In this document: in pieces, positions 1-10,696 of the stretch
Layout: each line of letters begins with the position of its first letter
How positions within the stretch are numbered: position 1 is the first letter of the stretch
Position numbers and translations under genes: made by a program
Notes under the pieces: generated by a model
What the model was told of the DNA's origin: nothing
Seen by the model: the letters and a program-made list of their open reading frames with translations, nothing else
Databases searched by the model: none
Origin: Alphaproteobacteria bacterium
Lineage (GTDB): Bacteria > Pseudomonadota > Alphaproteobacteria > ATCC43930 > CGMCC-115725
Direction: 5' to 3'
Assembly: GCA_030041385.1 (NCBI GenBank)
Contig: JASHNY010000039.1
Location: 1 to 32,518, forward strand
DNA length: 32,518 nt

Positions 1-392
1 GGCACCCCGTCGCCATCGGCGTCGAACAACTGGCCGACATGGGCGAGGCTGTCCCACTGGGTCGAGTATTGCAGCGTCATCTCGACGATGTCGTCGCAGA
101 TCACGTCGACGAATTGCGGGTCCTCGCGCGCCAGCGGATAGGCGATATAGGGCATGCCGTTGCGCTTGTTGGCCATCAGCCGCGGCGGATGACGGCGCGG
201 GTTGACGACGGTGCCGCCGGGGTAGTCGAGCGGCAGACTAAGGCAAAACGTTAGTCCTTCCTTGACCTCGCCAACGGCGCTCTTGACCTTGTCCGGGGTC
301 AGCAGGTTGAGCCGGCCGAGCTGGTCGTCCGGCCCCCAATCGCCCCAGGTCGATCCCGGCGGGCGGTGCTTCCAGCGCGGATTGTCGGGCAT
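1..392 (-). CDS. Cyclase family protein (PF04199, kynurenine-formamidase-like), 3' end cut by window
   Basis: The first 130 codons read from an ATG at 392; the rest lies outside the window. Early residues WGDWGPDDQLGRLNLLTPDK (16-35) are the typical N-terminal signature of the cyclase/putative metal-dependent hydrolase family. QWDSLAHVG (112-120) is where this subfamily carries the first metal-ligand region, equivalent to HxGTHxD in kynurenine formamidase. Members hydrolyse amide or lactone-type bonds; the substrate here is unknown. The start is 1 nt after the stop of the upstream PAL-like gene (TGAGATG), so the two are almost certainly cotranscribed and translationally coupled. Completeness and the remaining metal ligands cannot be judged. 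The family call is strong; the biochemical role is open. Confidence 0.85.
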   Translation of the reverse strand, partial: MPDNPRWKHRPPGSTWGDWGPDDQLGRLNLLTPDKVKSAVGEVKEGLTFCLSLPLDYPGGTVVNPRRHPPRLMANKRNGMPYIAYPLAREDPQFVDVICDDIVEMTLQYSTQWDSLAHVGQLFDADGDGV

Positions 393-393
393 C

Positions 394-1365
394 TCAGCCG
401 ACCCTGACCAGCTTCTGCAGGCTGCGCAGACCCGGCGGGATCTGCTCGCCCCTGGCCCGGACGCGGCGGCCCCAATTGGTGTAGCTGACCTCGCCGACAT
501 AGATATCGCCGCGGCTGTCTACGGCGAGGCCGTGCGGCGAGATGAACTGCCCGGTCGCGAGGCCCGCGTGCTGATGGCCGAGCCGGGCCAAAAGCTCGCC
601 CTTGTGGGTGTAGATGCTGACCCGCGGGCCGCAATTCGGGATGTCGATATTGACCGCCATGTCCGGCCCGATCTCGCCGATATACATGCGGCCGTCCTTG
701 CCGCCTTCGAGATAAAGGCCCGACGGGCGGTGCATGTTGTTCCACTGCGCTTCGTACTTGCCGTTGCCGTCGAACACCTGGACGCGATGGTTTTCGCGGT
801 CGGCGACGTAAACCCAGCCGTCGGCGTCGCAGCATACGTTGTGGGCGATGTTGAACTGGCCGGCGTCGGTCCCGGGCTCGCCCCACGACATCACCCGCCT
901 GCCGTCCGGCGTGTATTTGTGCACCCGCGAATTTCCGTAACCATCGGAGATGTAGATGAAATCGCCTTGCGGCGACAGCGCGGTATGGGTGCAGCGATGG
1001 AACGGCTCGCCGCTCATATAGGGCGCCGGCTTGCCGGGAATGCCGATGGTCAGCAATACCTTGCCGTCGAGCGTGCAGTGGCGGACCGTGTGGTCGCCGT
1101 CGTCGGTCAGCCAGATCGTGTCGTCTGGCGCCATGTGCACGCCGTGCGGGCGCACGAAGACGCCTTCGCCCCATGAACGCAGGAAATTGCCTGCACGGTC
1201 GAACACGCACATCGGGTGCTTGCCGCGATTGAAGGCGTAGACATTGTCGTGGCGGTCGACCCCGACCGCGGCGACATCGGCGTTGAACTCCATCCCGGGC
1301 GGCAATTTCGCCCAGCCATCATCGACCTCGTAGCGGTACCCGTCCGTCCCGAGCACGACCGGCAT
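394..1365 (-). CDS. NHL-repeat protein of the peptidyl-alpha-hydroxyglycine alpha-amidating lyase-like family
   Basis: A 323-residue beta-propeller protein. Blade-like repeats run through the whole length. Diagnostic stretches are RPHGVHMAPDDTIWLTD (72-88), SDGYGNSRVHKY (140-151), FNIAHN (171-176) and ADRENHRVQVFD (188-199), the pattern of PAL-like bacterial proteins. In animal PAL, His residues of the propeller bind zinc and cleave peptidyl-hydroxyglycine; bacteria lack the partner monooxygenase, so the native substrate is unknown. No signal peptide is visible. I chose the ATG at 1365 because an AAGGGAG Shine-Dalgarno sits 6 nt upstream; an in-frame ATG at 1389 would add 8 residues but lacks this. 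The gene lies 55 nt downstream of an exported propeller gene and 1 nt upstream of the cyclase-family gene. Confidence 0.85.
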   Translation of the reverse strand: MPVVLGTDGYRYEVDDGWAKLPPGMEFNADVAAVGVDRHDNVYAFNRGKHPMCVFDRAGNFLRSWGEGVFVRPHGVHMAPDDTIWLTDDGDHTVRHCTLDGKVLLTIGIPGKPAPYMSGEPFHRCTHTALSPQGDFIYISDGYGNSRVHKYTPDGRRVMSWGEPGTDAGQFNIAHNVCCDADGWVYVADRENHRVQVFDGNGKYEAQWNNMHRPSGLYLEGGKDGRMYIGEIGPDMAVNIDIPNCGPRVSIYTHKGELLARLGHQHAGLATGQFISPHGLAVDSRGDIYVGEVSYTNWGRRVRARGEQIPPGLRSLQKLVRVG

Positions 1366-1420
1366 GGCGCTCTCCCTTCTTTTTCGCAATGTCAGGCGAG
1401 TATAGGCCCGGCCTGCCGGC

Positions 1421-2362
1421 CTACTCCAGGCGGGAAAGGTCGATCGCGAAGACCAGCGGGTAAAACGGCTCGATCAGCCAGGCAAAGGGGTGGTCGTAGA
1501 AATGCCGCGCGCCCGCCTCCGACACCGCCCAGAGCCGCCCGGCACGGTCGAAGGCGATCCCTTCGATGCTGGCGGCGGTCGCATAGCGCTGCCGGCGCGC
1601 GCCGGTCGCCGGGTCGAGCCGGTCGAGCGTGCCCCAGCGCGTATCGCTGCGCGCGACCCAGAGCTGGCCGCCGCCGATCGCCGCGCCCTGGGCGTAATCC
1701 GGTATCGGCAATTCCGCCGCGGCTTGCGCCGCGCCCAGCGTGTCGCCGTCGTTGAGGGCGGCAAGCGCAGCCTTGGTAAAGCGATAGAACCGGCCCGGCC
1801 CGTTCTCCTCGTAGGTGCCGAGCCAGATGCCGTCGGCGGTCGATGCGGCGAGCGCGCCGACCACGCCGGGGCCGAGCCGGATGCGGCGGAATTGCGCGCC
1901 GCCCGGGGCGAACGACGCGGCGAGCGGCGTGATGAACAGCGTGTGCGTGTCGGCGACGTAGAGGTTGCCGTCGCCCGCGGTCGCCAGGCCGCCGGCATGG
2001 CCGCAGGGGGTCGGCACGTCGAAATGCCCGGTCTCGCTGCCGCTGGTCGGATCGATGCGGAACACCCGGCAGGGCCCGCGATGGATCGTCAGGCTGTCGC
2101 TCCGGTAGGCCGAGACGTAGACGGCATCGCCGGCCACCGCCAACCCTTGCGGGTCGTACCCGGCATCGAGGCCCGGCACCCAGATGCGGCGGAGGATCGC
2201 AGCCGCATTCGGCACCGCGTCGACGGCACCGGCGCCGTAACTCGGCGCGACGCCGGCGATCGGCTGTCTCGGGCTCTCCGCGGTCGGGGCCAGCGCCCAC
2301 AGCGTCCCGGCTGCGGCCAAGGCCAGCGCCGCGGCGCCGGCGGCAAGCCGCCGCCGTCTCAC
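1421..2362 (-). CDS. Exported beta-propeller-like protein of unknown function
   Basis: A 313-residue protein starting with GTG. The N-terminus is RRRR followed by an Ala/Leu-rich hydrophobic stretch to about residue 26, fitting a Sec signal peptide or an N-terminal anchor; there is no lipobox Cys. The mature part has repeated blade-like units such as DPQGLAVAGDAVYVSAYRSD, HAGGLATAGDGNLYVADT and IEGIAFDRAGRLWAVSEAG, resembling SMP-30/NHL or YncE-like propellers. I do not recognise a named family. GTGA at its start overlaps the exporter's stop by 4 nt, so it is translated from the exporter mRNA. Periplasmic sugar-acid, lactone or ligand binding is possible but not shown by the sequence. Confidence 0.75.
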   Translation of the reverse strand: MRRRRLAAGAAALALAAAGTLWALAPTAESPRQPIAGVAPSYGAGAVDAVPNAAAILRRIWVPGLDAGYDPQGLAVAGDAVYVSAYRSDSLTIHRGPCRVFRIDPTSGSETGHFDVPTPCGHAGGLATAGDGNLYVADTHTLFITPLAASFAPGGAQFRRIRLGPGVVGALAASTADGIWLGTYEENGPGRFYRFTKAALAALNDGDTLGAAQAAAELPIPDYAQGAAIGGGQLWVARSDTRWGTLDRLDPATGARRQRYATAASIEGIAFDRAGRLWAVSEAGARHFYDHPFAWLIEPFYPLVFAIDLSRLE

Positions 2363-3852
2363 CGCGCGGTGGGGTGGATCGGGCTCAGCCGTCGCGGAAA
2401 TCCGAGCGTCGCCGCCCAGGTCAACGCCGCCACCAGCACGGCAACCAAGAACGCGCGGTGCGACGCCCAGCCCACCGCGTCGCCGAGGCGGGCGACGAGA
2501 CCGGCCCCGAGGCTCTGCCGCAAGGCGGGGTCGAGCAGCTTGTTCACCGCGTCGCCGGCTTCGGGAAGCCGCTGGTGGACGCCGAAATTGACGACCGCGC
2601 CGAGCAATGCCGCGCCAACTGATTGCCCGAGCATGCGCATGAACATCTGCGAGCTGGTGCCGACCCCGCGCTCATGCCACTCCACGGTCGCCTGGATCGC
2701 CACCAGAAACGTCGTGTTGCCGAACCCCATCGCGATGCCGATCAGCGCAGCTCCGGCCACCGGCCACAGATTGCCGCTGTCGGGGGCAAGGCTCAGCAAT
2801 ACCAGCGCACCCGCCACCAGCGCCGCGCCGCCGACCATTGCGGTCACGCGGAACGAGGTGCGGATCATCAGCCGGCCGGCCGCAAACGAAGCGAACATCC
2901 AGGTCACCGAGGTGGCGCCGACGGCAAAGCCGACATCGCCGGGGCCGAGCCCCATGACGCCCTGGATATAGGTCGGCAACAGGGCGGTCACGGCCATCAT
3001 CGTCGCCGAGGCGCCAAACCCGGCGATATTGCTGATTGCGACAACGCGCCGCCGCCACAGCGGAAACGGCAGCATCGGCTCGGCGACCCGCCGCTCGTAG
3101 GCGAACAGCAGCGCCAGCGCCGCCGCGCCGAGCACGACCAGCGCCGCAATCCCGCCGGCCCCGAGCGAGACCGCCTGCACCAGGGCCAGCATCAGCGCGC
3201 CGATGCCGATCACCAGCAAGACGCCGCCGAGATAATCGATGCGGTGCTCGCGCCGCTCGATCCGCTCGGGCAGGAATATCGCGAACATCGCGATGCCGAC
3301 GACGCCGATCGGCAGGTTGAGCCAGAACACCACCGACCAGTGCACGTGCTGGACCAGAAACGCGCCGAGCGCCGGCCCGACCACCGCCGAAATCCCGAAC
3401 ACGCTCGAAATATAACCTTGCACCCGGGCGCGCTCGGCCGGGGTGTAGATGTCGCCGACGATGGTCGAGGCGATCGGCTGGATGGCGCCGCCGCCGAACC
3501 CCTGCAGGGCGCGAAACCCGACCAGCATCAGCATGCTGCGGGAGAAGCCGCACAGCGCAGTGCCGAGCATGAAGATGCCGGTGCCGACAAAGAATACCCG
3601 CTTGCGCCCGTAGATGTCGGCAAGCCGGCCATAAATCGGGATCGTCACCGCCATCGCCAGCAGATACGCGGCAAACACCCAGCTGAACAGGCGAAACCCG
3701 CCGAGGTCGCCGACGATCGTCGGCATCGCCGTGGCGACGATCGTGCTCTCGACCGCCGGCATGAACGTGGCGATCAACGCCGCCGCCAGCACCAGACCGC
3801 GGCGCGGCACGGTGACGGCCGGCCGCACGTGCTGGGCAACGGCTTGGTCCAC
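2359..3852 (-). CDS. MFS transporter, DHA2 (EmrB/QacA) family
   Basis: A 497-residue inner-membrane protein with about 14 hydrophobic segments, the size of drug:H+ antiporter-2 exporters. Family motifs visible are PAVESTIVATAMPTI (32-46, DHA motif D1 in TM1), GRLADIYGRKRVF (75-87, motif A in the TM2-TM3 loop) and GISAVVGPALGAF (153-165, motif C, specific to antiporters). The start is GTG at 3852, preceded by GGAG 8 nt upstream. It is the first gene of a minus-strand operon with the exported propeller, the PAL-like and the cyclase-family genes. It could therefore move a catabolic substrate or product rather than a drug. The substrate cannot be predicted. A palindrome at 3884-3898 lies just upstream. 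Confidence 0.92.
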   Translation of the reverse strand: MDQAVAQHVRPAVTVPRRGLVLAAALIATFMPAVESTIVATAMPTIVGDLGGFRLFSWVFAAYLLAMAVTIPIYGRLADIYGRKRVFFVGTGIFMLGTALCGFSRSMLMLVGFRALQGFGGGAIQPIASTIVGDIYTPAERARVQGYISSVFGISAVVGPALGAFLVQHVHWSVVFWLNLPIGVVGIAMFAIFLPERIERREHRIDYLGGVLLVIGIGALMLALVQAVSLGAGGIAALVVLGAAALALLFAYERRVAEPMLPFPLWRRRVVAISNIAGFGASATMMAVTALLPTYIQGVMGLGPGDVGFAVGATSVTWMFASFAAGRLMIRTSFRVTAMVGGAALVAGALVLLSLAPDSGNLWPVAGAALIGIAMGFGNTTFLVAIQATVEWHERGVGTSSQMFMRMLGQSVGAALLGAVVNFGVHQRLPEAGDAVNKLLDPALRQSLGAGLVARLGDAVGWASHRAFLVAVLVAALTWAATLGFPRRLSPIHPTAR

Positions 3853-3883
3853 GAAACAGCTCCGAATTTTCGCGGGCGAACGT

Positions 3884-3898
3884 GCCTAAATTTCAGGC
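3884..3898. promoter_or_regulatory. Near-perfect palindrome in the divergent promoter region (candidate operator)
   Basis: GCCTAAATTTCAGGC is symmetric except at the centre and one pair (GCCTnAAnTTnAGGC). It lies 32 nt upstream of the exporter start and 119 nt upstream of the amidohydrolase start, in the 164-nt divergent gap. The position suits a repressor or activator site controlling one or both operons. No regulator gene is adjacent and no promoter hexamers are convincing. Confidence 0.35.
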
Positions 3899-4016
3899 GA
3901 CCGGCTACGACTAATAATGCAATCCAGGGATCGGCCGGGGTGCCATGCCCGCCCGGCAGTTGCGCCAGACGCAGCGACGCCGCAAGCTCGGGCGGTGGAC
4001 GAGCGGGAGCATGGCG

Positions 4017-5165
4017 ATGACCTATGATCTGTTGGTTGCCGGCGGCGACGTGATCGACCCGGGCGCCGGGCTCAAGGGCGCGATGGATGTCGGCATCGCC
4101 GGCGGCAAAATCGTCGCGGTGGCGCCGCACCTGCCCCATGCCGAGGCGCGCCGCACGATCAGCGCCAAGGGTTTGCTGGTGGCGCCCGGGCTTGTCGATA
4201 TCCATGCCCACGTCTTCGTCAACGCCCATGACATGGGCGGCCATACCGACCATTTCTGCCGCCACAGCGGGGTAACGACGCTGTGCGATGCGGGCAGCAC
4301 CGGCTCCTCCAATTTTGCCGGGCTGCGCCAGGTCATCGACGAGAGCGTGCGCACCCGCATCCGCGCCTTTGTCAACCTGTCGGCGATCGGCATCACCGGC
4401 ACGTCGCGCGGCGGCGAACTGGCGCATTTTCCCTATGCGGACCCCGAGGGCTGCGCCCGCACGATCGGCGAAAACCCCGACCTCGCGATCGGCGTCAAGC
4501 TCAGATACGGGCCCGGCCTCGTCTGGGAATACACCACCGAGCCGGTCAAATTGGCGCGCCGCACCGCGGCGATGGCCGGGGTGCCGCTGATGATCCACAT
4601 CACCGATTCGCCGATCCCGCTGCCCGACATCCTCGCCGAGATGGCGCCGGGCGACATCGTCACCCACTGCTATCACGGCCGCGCCAACGGCATCATGGGC
4701 GAGGAAAAGCAGTTCGTGCTCAAGGAGGTGGTGGAGGCGCAGCGCCACGGGATCATTTTCGACTGCGCCCACGGCCGCAACCATTTCAACTTTCGCATGA
4801 TCGAGAAGGCGCTGGACCAGGGCTTTCTGCCCGACACGATCTCGACCGACCTGACCCTGACCAGCGCCACCAGGGGGCCGGTATGGGACCTGGCGACGAC
4901 GATGTCGAAATTGCTGCATTTCGGCCTGCCGCTCGACGAGGTGATCCGCCGCGCCACCGCGGCGCCCGCCAAAATTCTCGGCTATGAGGGCACGGTCGGC
5001 ACGCTCAGGCCGGGCGCCAATGCCGACCTCGCGCTCATCGAACTGCGCGACGGCCGGTTCGAACTGACCGACAGCGACGGCGACACGATCACCGCCCGGC
5101 GCCGGCTGATCACCCGAACCACAATCAAGGACGGCCGCATCACCTACGAGCGCCCGGCCGATTAG
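4017..5165 (+). CDS. Amidohydrolase/deacetylase family metallohydrolase
   Basis: A 382-residue protein of the amidohydrolase superfamily (dihydroorotase/D-aminoacylase-like TIM barrel). An N-terminal beta domain (YDLLVAGGDVIDPG) is followed by the metal site: H63 and H65 in GLVDIHAH, K161 in GVKLRYG (probable carbamylated bridging lysine), H194 in MIHITDSP, H217 in THCYHG and D278 in ISTDLT. All superfamily metal ligands therefore appear present. The GTLRPGANADLALIEL segment near the C-terminus is the usual closing motif. No signal peptide is seen, so it is cytoplasmic. ATG 4017 was chosen because GGGAG lies 7 nt upstream; ATG 4011 is too close and the open frame upstream has no ribosome site. 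The substrate is probably an N-acyl or cyclic amide, which is inference. Confidence 0.88.
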   Translation: MTYDLLVAGGDVIDPGAGLKGAMDVGIAGGKIVAVAPHLPHAEARRTISAKGLLVAPGLVDIHAHVFVNAHDMGGHTDHFCRHSGVTTLCDAGSTGSSNFAGLRQVIDESVRTRIRAFVNLSAIGITGTSRGGELAHFPYADPEGCARTIGENPDLAIGVKLRYGPGLVWEYTTEPVKLARRTAAMAGVPLMIHITDSPIPLPDILAEMAPGDIVTHCYHGRANGIMGEEKQFVLKEVVEAQRHGIIFDCAHGRNHFNFRMIEKALDQGFLPDTISTDLTLTSATRGPVWDLATTMSKLLHFGLPLDEVIRRATAAPAKILGYEGTVGTLRPGANADLALIELRDGRFELTDSDGDTITARRRLITRTTIKDGRITYERPAD

Positions 5166-5249
5166 CCGGCCGGCGGCGAAACGGCGGTGCATCCCCGGCG
5201 AAGGCCGAGGGACGCGCGGATGGGGAGGTGGTCAGCTTGCGGAAGGACC

Positions 5250-5984
5250 ATGAGCGAGCTCGAATCTGAGACCCTGGCGCGAATCAGGGCGGCCGGCACC
5301 CTGCGGGTCGGCACGACCGGCGACTACCCGCCCTTCAGCCGCCTGCAGGCGGACGGAAATTACGCCGGCGCCGATATCGACATGGCGCACGACCTGGCGG
5401 GGCGGCTCGGCGTCGGCATCGAATTCGTGCCGAGCGTGTGGGTGAGGCTGCTCGGCGATTTCCTCGCCGGCCGCTTCGACATCGCGATGGGCGGAGTCAC
5501 GGTCACCCCGGCGCGCGCCGAGTTGGCATTCTTTTCGCTGCCGACCTTTGTCGACGGCAAACGGCCCTTGTGCCGGCGCGAATTCGCCGACCGGTTTACC
5601 AGCATCGCCGCCATCGACCAGCCGGGCGTGCGGGTCATCGCCAACCCCGGCTCGGCCAACGAGGCCTTTGCCCGCGCGCATTTCACCCGCGCCGAGGTGA
5701 CGATCCACCACGACAACGCCAGCGTGTTCGACGAGCTTGTCGCCGGCCGCGCCGACGTGATGGTCACCGACGGGCTCGAAGCCGACCATCAGGCGGCGTT
5801 GCACCCGGAACTGTGCGCGGTCAGGGTGAGCCCGTTCACCCGCCTCGAAAAGGCCTACATGTTCGCCCGCGACCCGGCGATGAAGGCGTTCATCGACGCC
5901 TGGCTGCAACGCCACTTCGCCGACGGCACGTGGCAGCGCGCGCTCGACCGGGCGATGGCGGCCGACCTGCCGGCCCGCGCCTAG
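5250..5984 (+). CDS. Cyclohexadienyl dehydratase-like protein (periplasmic binding protein fold) without signal peptide
   Basis: A 244-residue protein with the type-2 periplasmic binding fold. LRVGTTGDYPPFS (18-30), IDMAHDLAGRLG (43-54), RFDIAMGGVTVTPARA (75-90), VIANPGSANEAFARA (129-143), MVTDGLEADHQ (171-181) and HPELCAV resemble Pseudomonas PheC closely, as I recall that sequence. PheC converts prephenate or L-arogenate to phenylpyruvate or phenylalanine. W64 and E177 sit where PheC has its conserved Trp and catalytic Glu. PheC is periplasmic, whereas this protein starts directly at the mature domain, so it looks cytoplasmic. ATG 5250 follows GGAAGGA; the open frame upstream encodes Arg-rich residues, not a signal peptide. 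The alternative is an amino-acid-binding protein. It lies 84 nt after the amidohydrolase and 23 nt before the DMT permease. Confidence 0.78.
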   Translation: MSELESETLARIRAAGTLRVGTTGDYPPFSRLQADGNYAGADIDMAHDLAGRLGVGIEFVPSVWVRLLGDFLAGRFDIAMGGVTVTPARAELAFFSLPTFVDGKRPLCRREFADRFTSIAAIDQPGVRVIANPGSANEAFARAHFTRAEVTIHHDNASVFDELVAGRADVMVTDGLEADHQAALHPELCAVRVSPFTRLEKAYMFARDPAMKAFIDAWLQRHFADGTWQRALDRAMAADLPARA

Positions 5985-6007
5985 GCGCGGCGCGGCGCGA
6001 GGCGGCG

Positions 6008-6929
6008 ATGGACGACAGCGGCGCGCCGGTATGGCCGGCCACGCTGGCGGCGCTGTCGGGCAGCGTTCTGGTCGGCTTCATGCCGCTTCTGGCGCGGCAC
6101 CTTTACGCCGAGGGCATTGGCGCGCCGTCGATGCTGTTGTGGCGCTACACACTGGCGCTGCTGCCGCTGGGTATCGCCGGCCTGGCGACCGGGATCGATT
6201 TCCGGGCCGCCTGGCGCCGCGGCGCATGGCAGATCGCGGCCGTCGGCGCGACCCTCGGCGCGGCCCAAACCCTGTGCTTCTGGGAAAGCATCAAGACCCT
6301 CGACACCAGCATCGCCGAGCTTCTGTTCTACACGTACCCGGCCCTGACGCTGGCGCTGGAGCGGGTCGTGCTCCGCCGCCCGATCCGGCCGCTCGCGGTC
6401 TTGTGCATCGGGCTGATCCTCGCCGGCGCCGGGTTGATCACGATCCCCGGATTGCGTGCCGGCACGATCGACCCGCGCGGCCTCGCCTGGGCCCTGCCGT
6501 CGCCGATCACCTATGCGGTCTACCTGACCGCAACCTCGTCGCTGTTGCGCCGCCACAAGCCGCTGGTCGGCGCCGCTTCGCTCTATCTCGGCTTGACCGC
6601 AACCTTCGGCGTCTTCGCGCTGGCCGGAGGCCTCGACGTCCCGACCACGCCGACCGCGTGGTGGCTGCTGCTGGCCATCGCGCTCGGCCCCGGGGCACTG
6701 ACCGTGACCCTGTTTTCGTACAGCGTGCCGCGTCTCGGCCCGTCGAGCTATGCGATCATCGCCAATGCCGAGATGCTGACCGTGATCGCGATCGGCATCA
6801 CCGTGCTCGGCGAGAAGGTGACCGCGCCGCGCGCGGTCGGCGGCACATTGATTGTGACCGCGATCGTGCTGCGCGCCGCGTCGCTGCGGCGGAAGAGCGT
6901 CCCGCGCCCTCCCCCGCTGCGCGCCGCCG

Positions 6930-6943
<14 letters not shown>
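6008..6943 (+). CDS. DMT superfamily (EamA) transporter
   Basis: A 311-residue integral membrane protein with about ten hydrophobic segments in two EamA-like halves. Conserved features include [12 protein letters not shown] in the first half, [20 protein letters not shown] (the TM3-TM4 segment typical of EamA) and [20 protein letters not shown] with [14 protein letters not shown] at the end of the second half. Such permeases export amino acids or other small metabolites; the substrate is unknown. ATG 6008 is the start closest to the first membrane segment, though no strong Shine-Dalgarno is visible. It probably forms an operon with the PheC-like gene 23 nt upstream. Its last 14 nt overlap the 3' end of the convergent aconitase gene. 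Confidence 0.88.
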
Positions 6944-9626
<2,683 letters not shown>

Positions 9627-9650
9627 GGGAGTTCTCCTGCTCTCTTTTTC

Positions 9651-9706
9651 GTCATGGCCGGGCTTGACCCGGCCATCTGGATCCCCGGGTCACGCCCGGG
9701 AATGAC
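9651..9706. repeat. Alphaproteobacterial palindromic repeat (REP-like)
   Basis: The unit starts with GTCATGGCCGGGCTTGACC and ends with GGAATGAC. It holds two hairpins: ATGGCCGGG/CCCGGCCAT at its left end, and CCCGGGT-CAC-GCCCGGG at 9684-9700, with GTCAT/ATGAC at the ends. Similar 'gtcatggccgggcttg' units are common in Bradyrhizobium, Rhodopseudomonas and related genomes. It lies between the acnA start and the methyltransferase stop. It may act as a terminator for the methyltransferase gene. Confidence 0.75.
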
Positions 9707-9757
9707 GATGAAGGGTGGTGGACGATTGGGATTACGATAAACCCCCCTCCGATGGGA

Positions 9758-10534
9758 TCAAGGCCGCCGCGCGGCGACGATCGCCACCGGATAGGCGTAG
9801 TGGATCGCCTCGCCGTCGAGCCGGACCGGGATGCCGAGGCTGTCATCCGTCGCCGAGGCGCGGAACATGTCGATGATCTTCACCTCGTCGCCGGGGTTCG
9901 GGTACGACCGTGCCAGGAGATTTTTGGCCTCGTCGCGCAATTCGGTAAACGCCACGGCCGGCTCGCCGAGCCCTGCTGCGGCAAACAGGCTTTTCATCTC
10001 GGACAGCGGCAACGCCCTGGTGTGGGACGGGTCGCGCAGTTTTTCGAGCCGGTTGAACGCCGCCGCCTTGTTCTTGTCTTCCGACGGACAGCTGTCGACG
10101 ACGACGACGCGGCCGCCGGGCGCGCAGACCCGCACCATCTCGCGCAATACCTTGAGCGGATCGACAAAATGGTGAAACGAGAACCGGGTGGCGACAATCG
10201 TGAAATTGCCGTCCGGATAGGGCAGCGTCGTCACGTCGCCCTGGTCCCACGAAACGTTCGTCAGCCCTTTTTCCACCGCAGATTTGCGCGCGCGGTCGAG
10301 CATCGCCGGGGTCACGTCGATGCCGGTCGCGTGGCGCACATGCGGGGCGAAGGCGCCGGCGACGAGGCCGCCGCCGCAGGCGATGTCGAGCACGGTGTCG
10401 TCGGGACCGGGGCTCGCCGCCTCGACGATCAGCCGCAGCGCGTCGGCATTGGCGATCGGCGCCGCGGTGTTGAACACCGTCGCCTGGCGGGTGAACTGGT
10501 CGCGGATCAGCGCATCGTGCGCGGTATCGCTCAT
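9758..10534 (-). CDS. Class I SAM-dependent methyltransferase
   Basis: A 258-residue Rossmann-fold methyltransferase. Motif I is VLDIACGGG (48-56), followed by TGIDVTPAMLDRAR (motif II acidic residue), WDQGDVTTLPYPDGNFTIV (motif III/IV) and FSFHHFVDPLKVLREMVRV with APGGRVVVVD (motif V/VI). The pattern is that of UbiE/COQ5-like and small-molecule methyltransferases; the acceptor cannot be told. ATG 10534 is supported by GGAGAG 7 nt upstream. An open frame continues upstream to 11755 but crosses the lysR gene and is only a GC-rich shadow. It is divergent from the LysR gene, 159 nt away, so that regulator is a plausible controller. Confidence 0.9.
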   Translation of the reverse strand: MSDTAHDALIRDQFTRQATVFNTAAPIANADALRLIVEAASPGPDDTVLDIACGGGLVAGAFAPHVRHATGIDVTPAMLDRARKSAVEKGLTNVSWDQGDVTTLPYPDGNFTIVATRFSFHHFVDPLKVLREMVRVCAPGGRVVVVDSCPSEDKNKAAAFNRLEKLRDPSHTRALPLSEMKSLFAAAGLGEPAVAFTELRDEAKNLLARSYPNPGDEVKIIDMFRASATDDSLGIPVRLDGEAIHYAYPVAIVAARRP

Positions 10535-10660
10535 CGTCAACTCTCCAACAGGGCACAGCCGCGCGCAGTGAGCACGATGCCGCCAGTGCCGGTCAAGGCG
10601 ACGAGACCGCCGCCGAGCGCGTCTGGCCAATAGTAAGGGAGCAACGGAAGTACCTCCAAT

Positions 10661-10696
10661 ATATCGTTCGTTGATTCTTGATATGCTGTCGATATG
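10661..10696. promoter_or_regulatory. Inverted and direct repeats upstream of and overlapping the lysR start (candidate LysR site)
   Basis: ATATC (10661-10665) and GATAT (10680-10684) form an inverted repeat with a 14-nt spacer. GATATG occurs twice 11 bp apart (10680-10685 and 10691-10696), the second copy containing the lysR ATG. LysR proteins usually bind AT-rich interrupted dyads between divergent genes and often autoregulate. No Shine-Dalgarno precedes the lysR ATG. The assignment is tentative. Confidence 0.35.

Noticed and set aside
5438-6007. Upstream extension of the DMT permease frame
   Set aside because: Shadow frame within the PheC-like gene; Arg-rich with no membrane segments.
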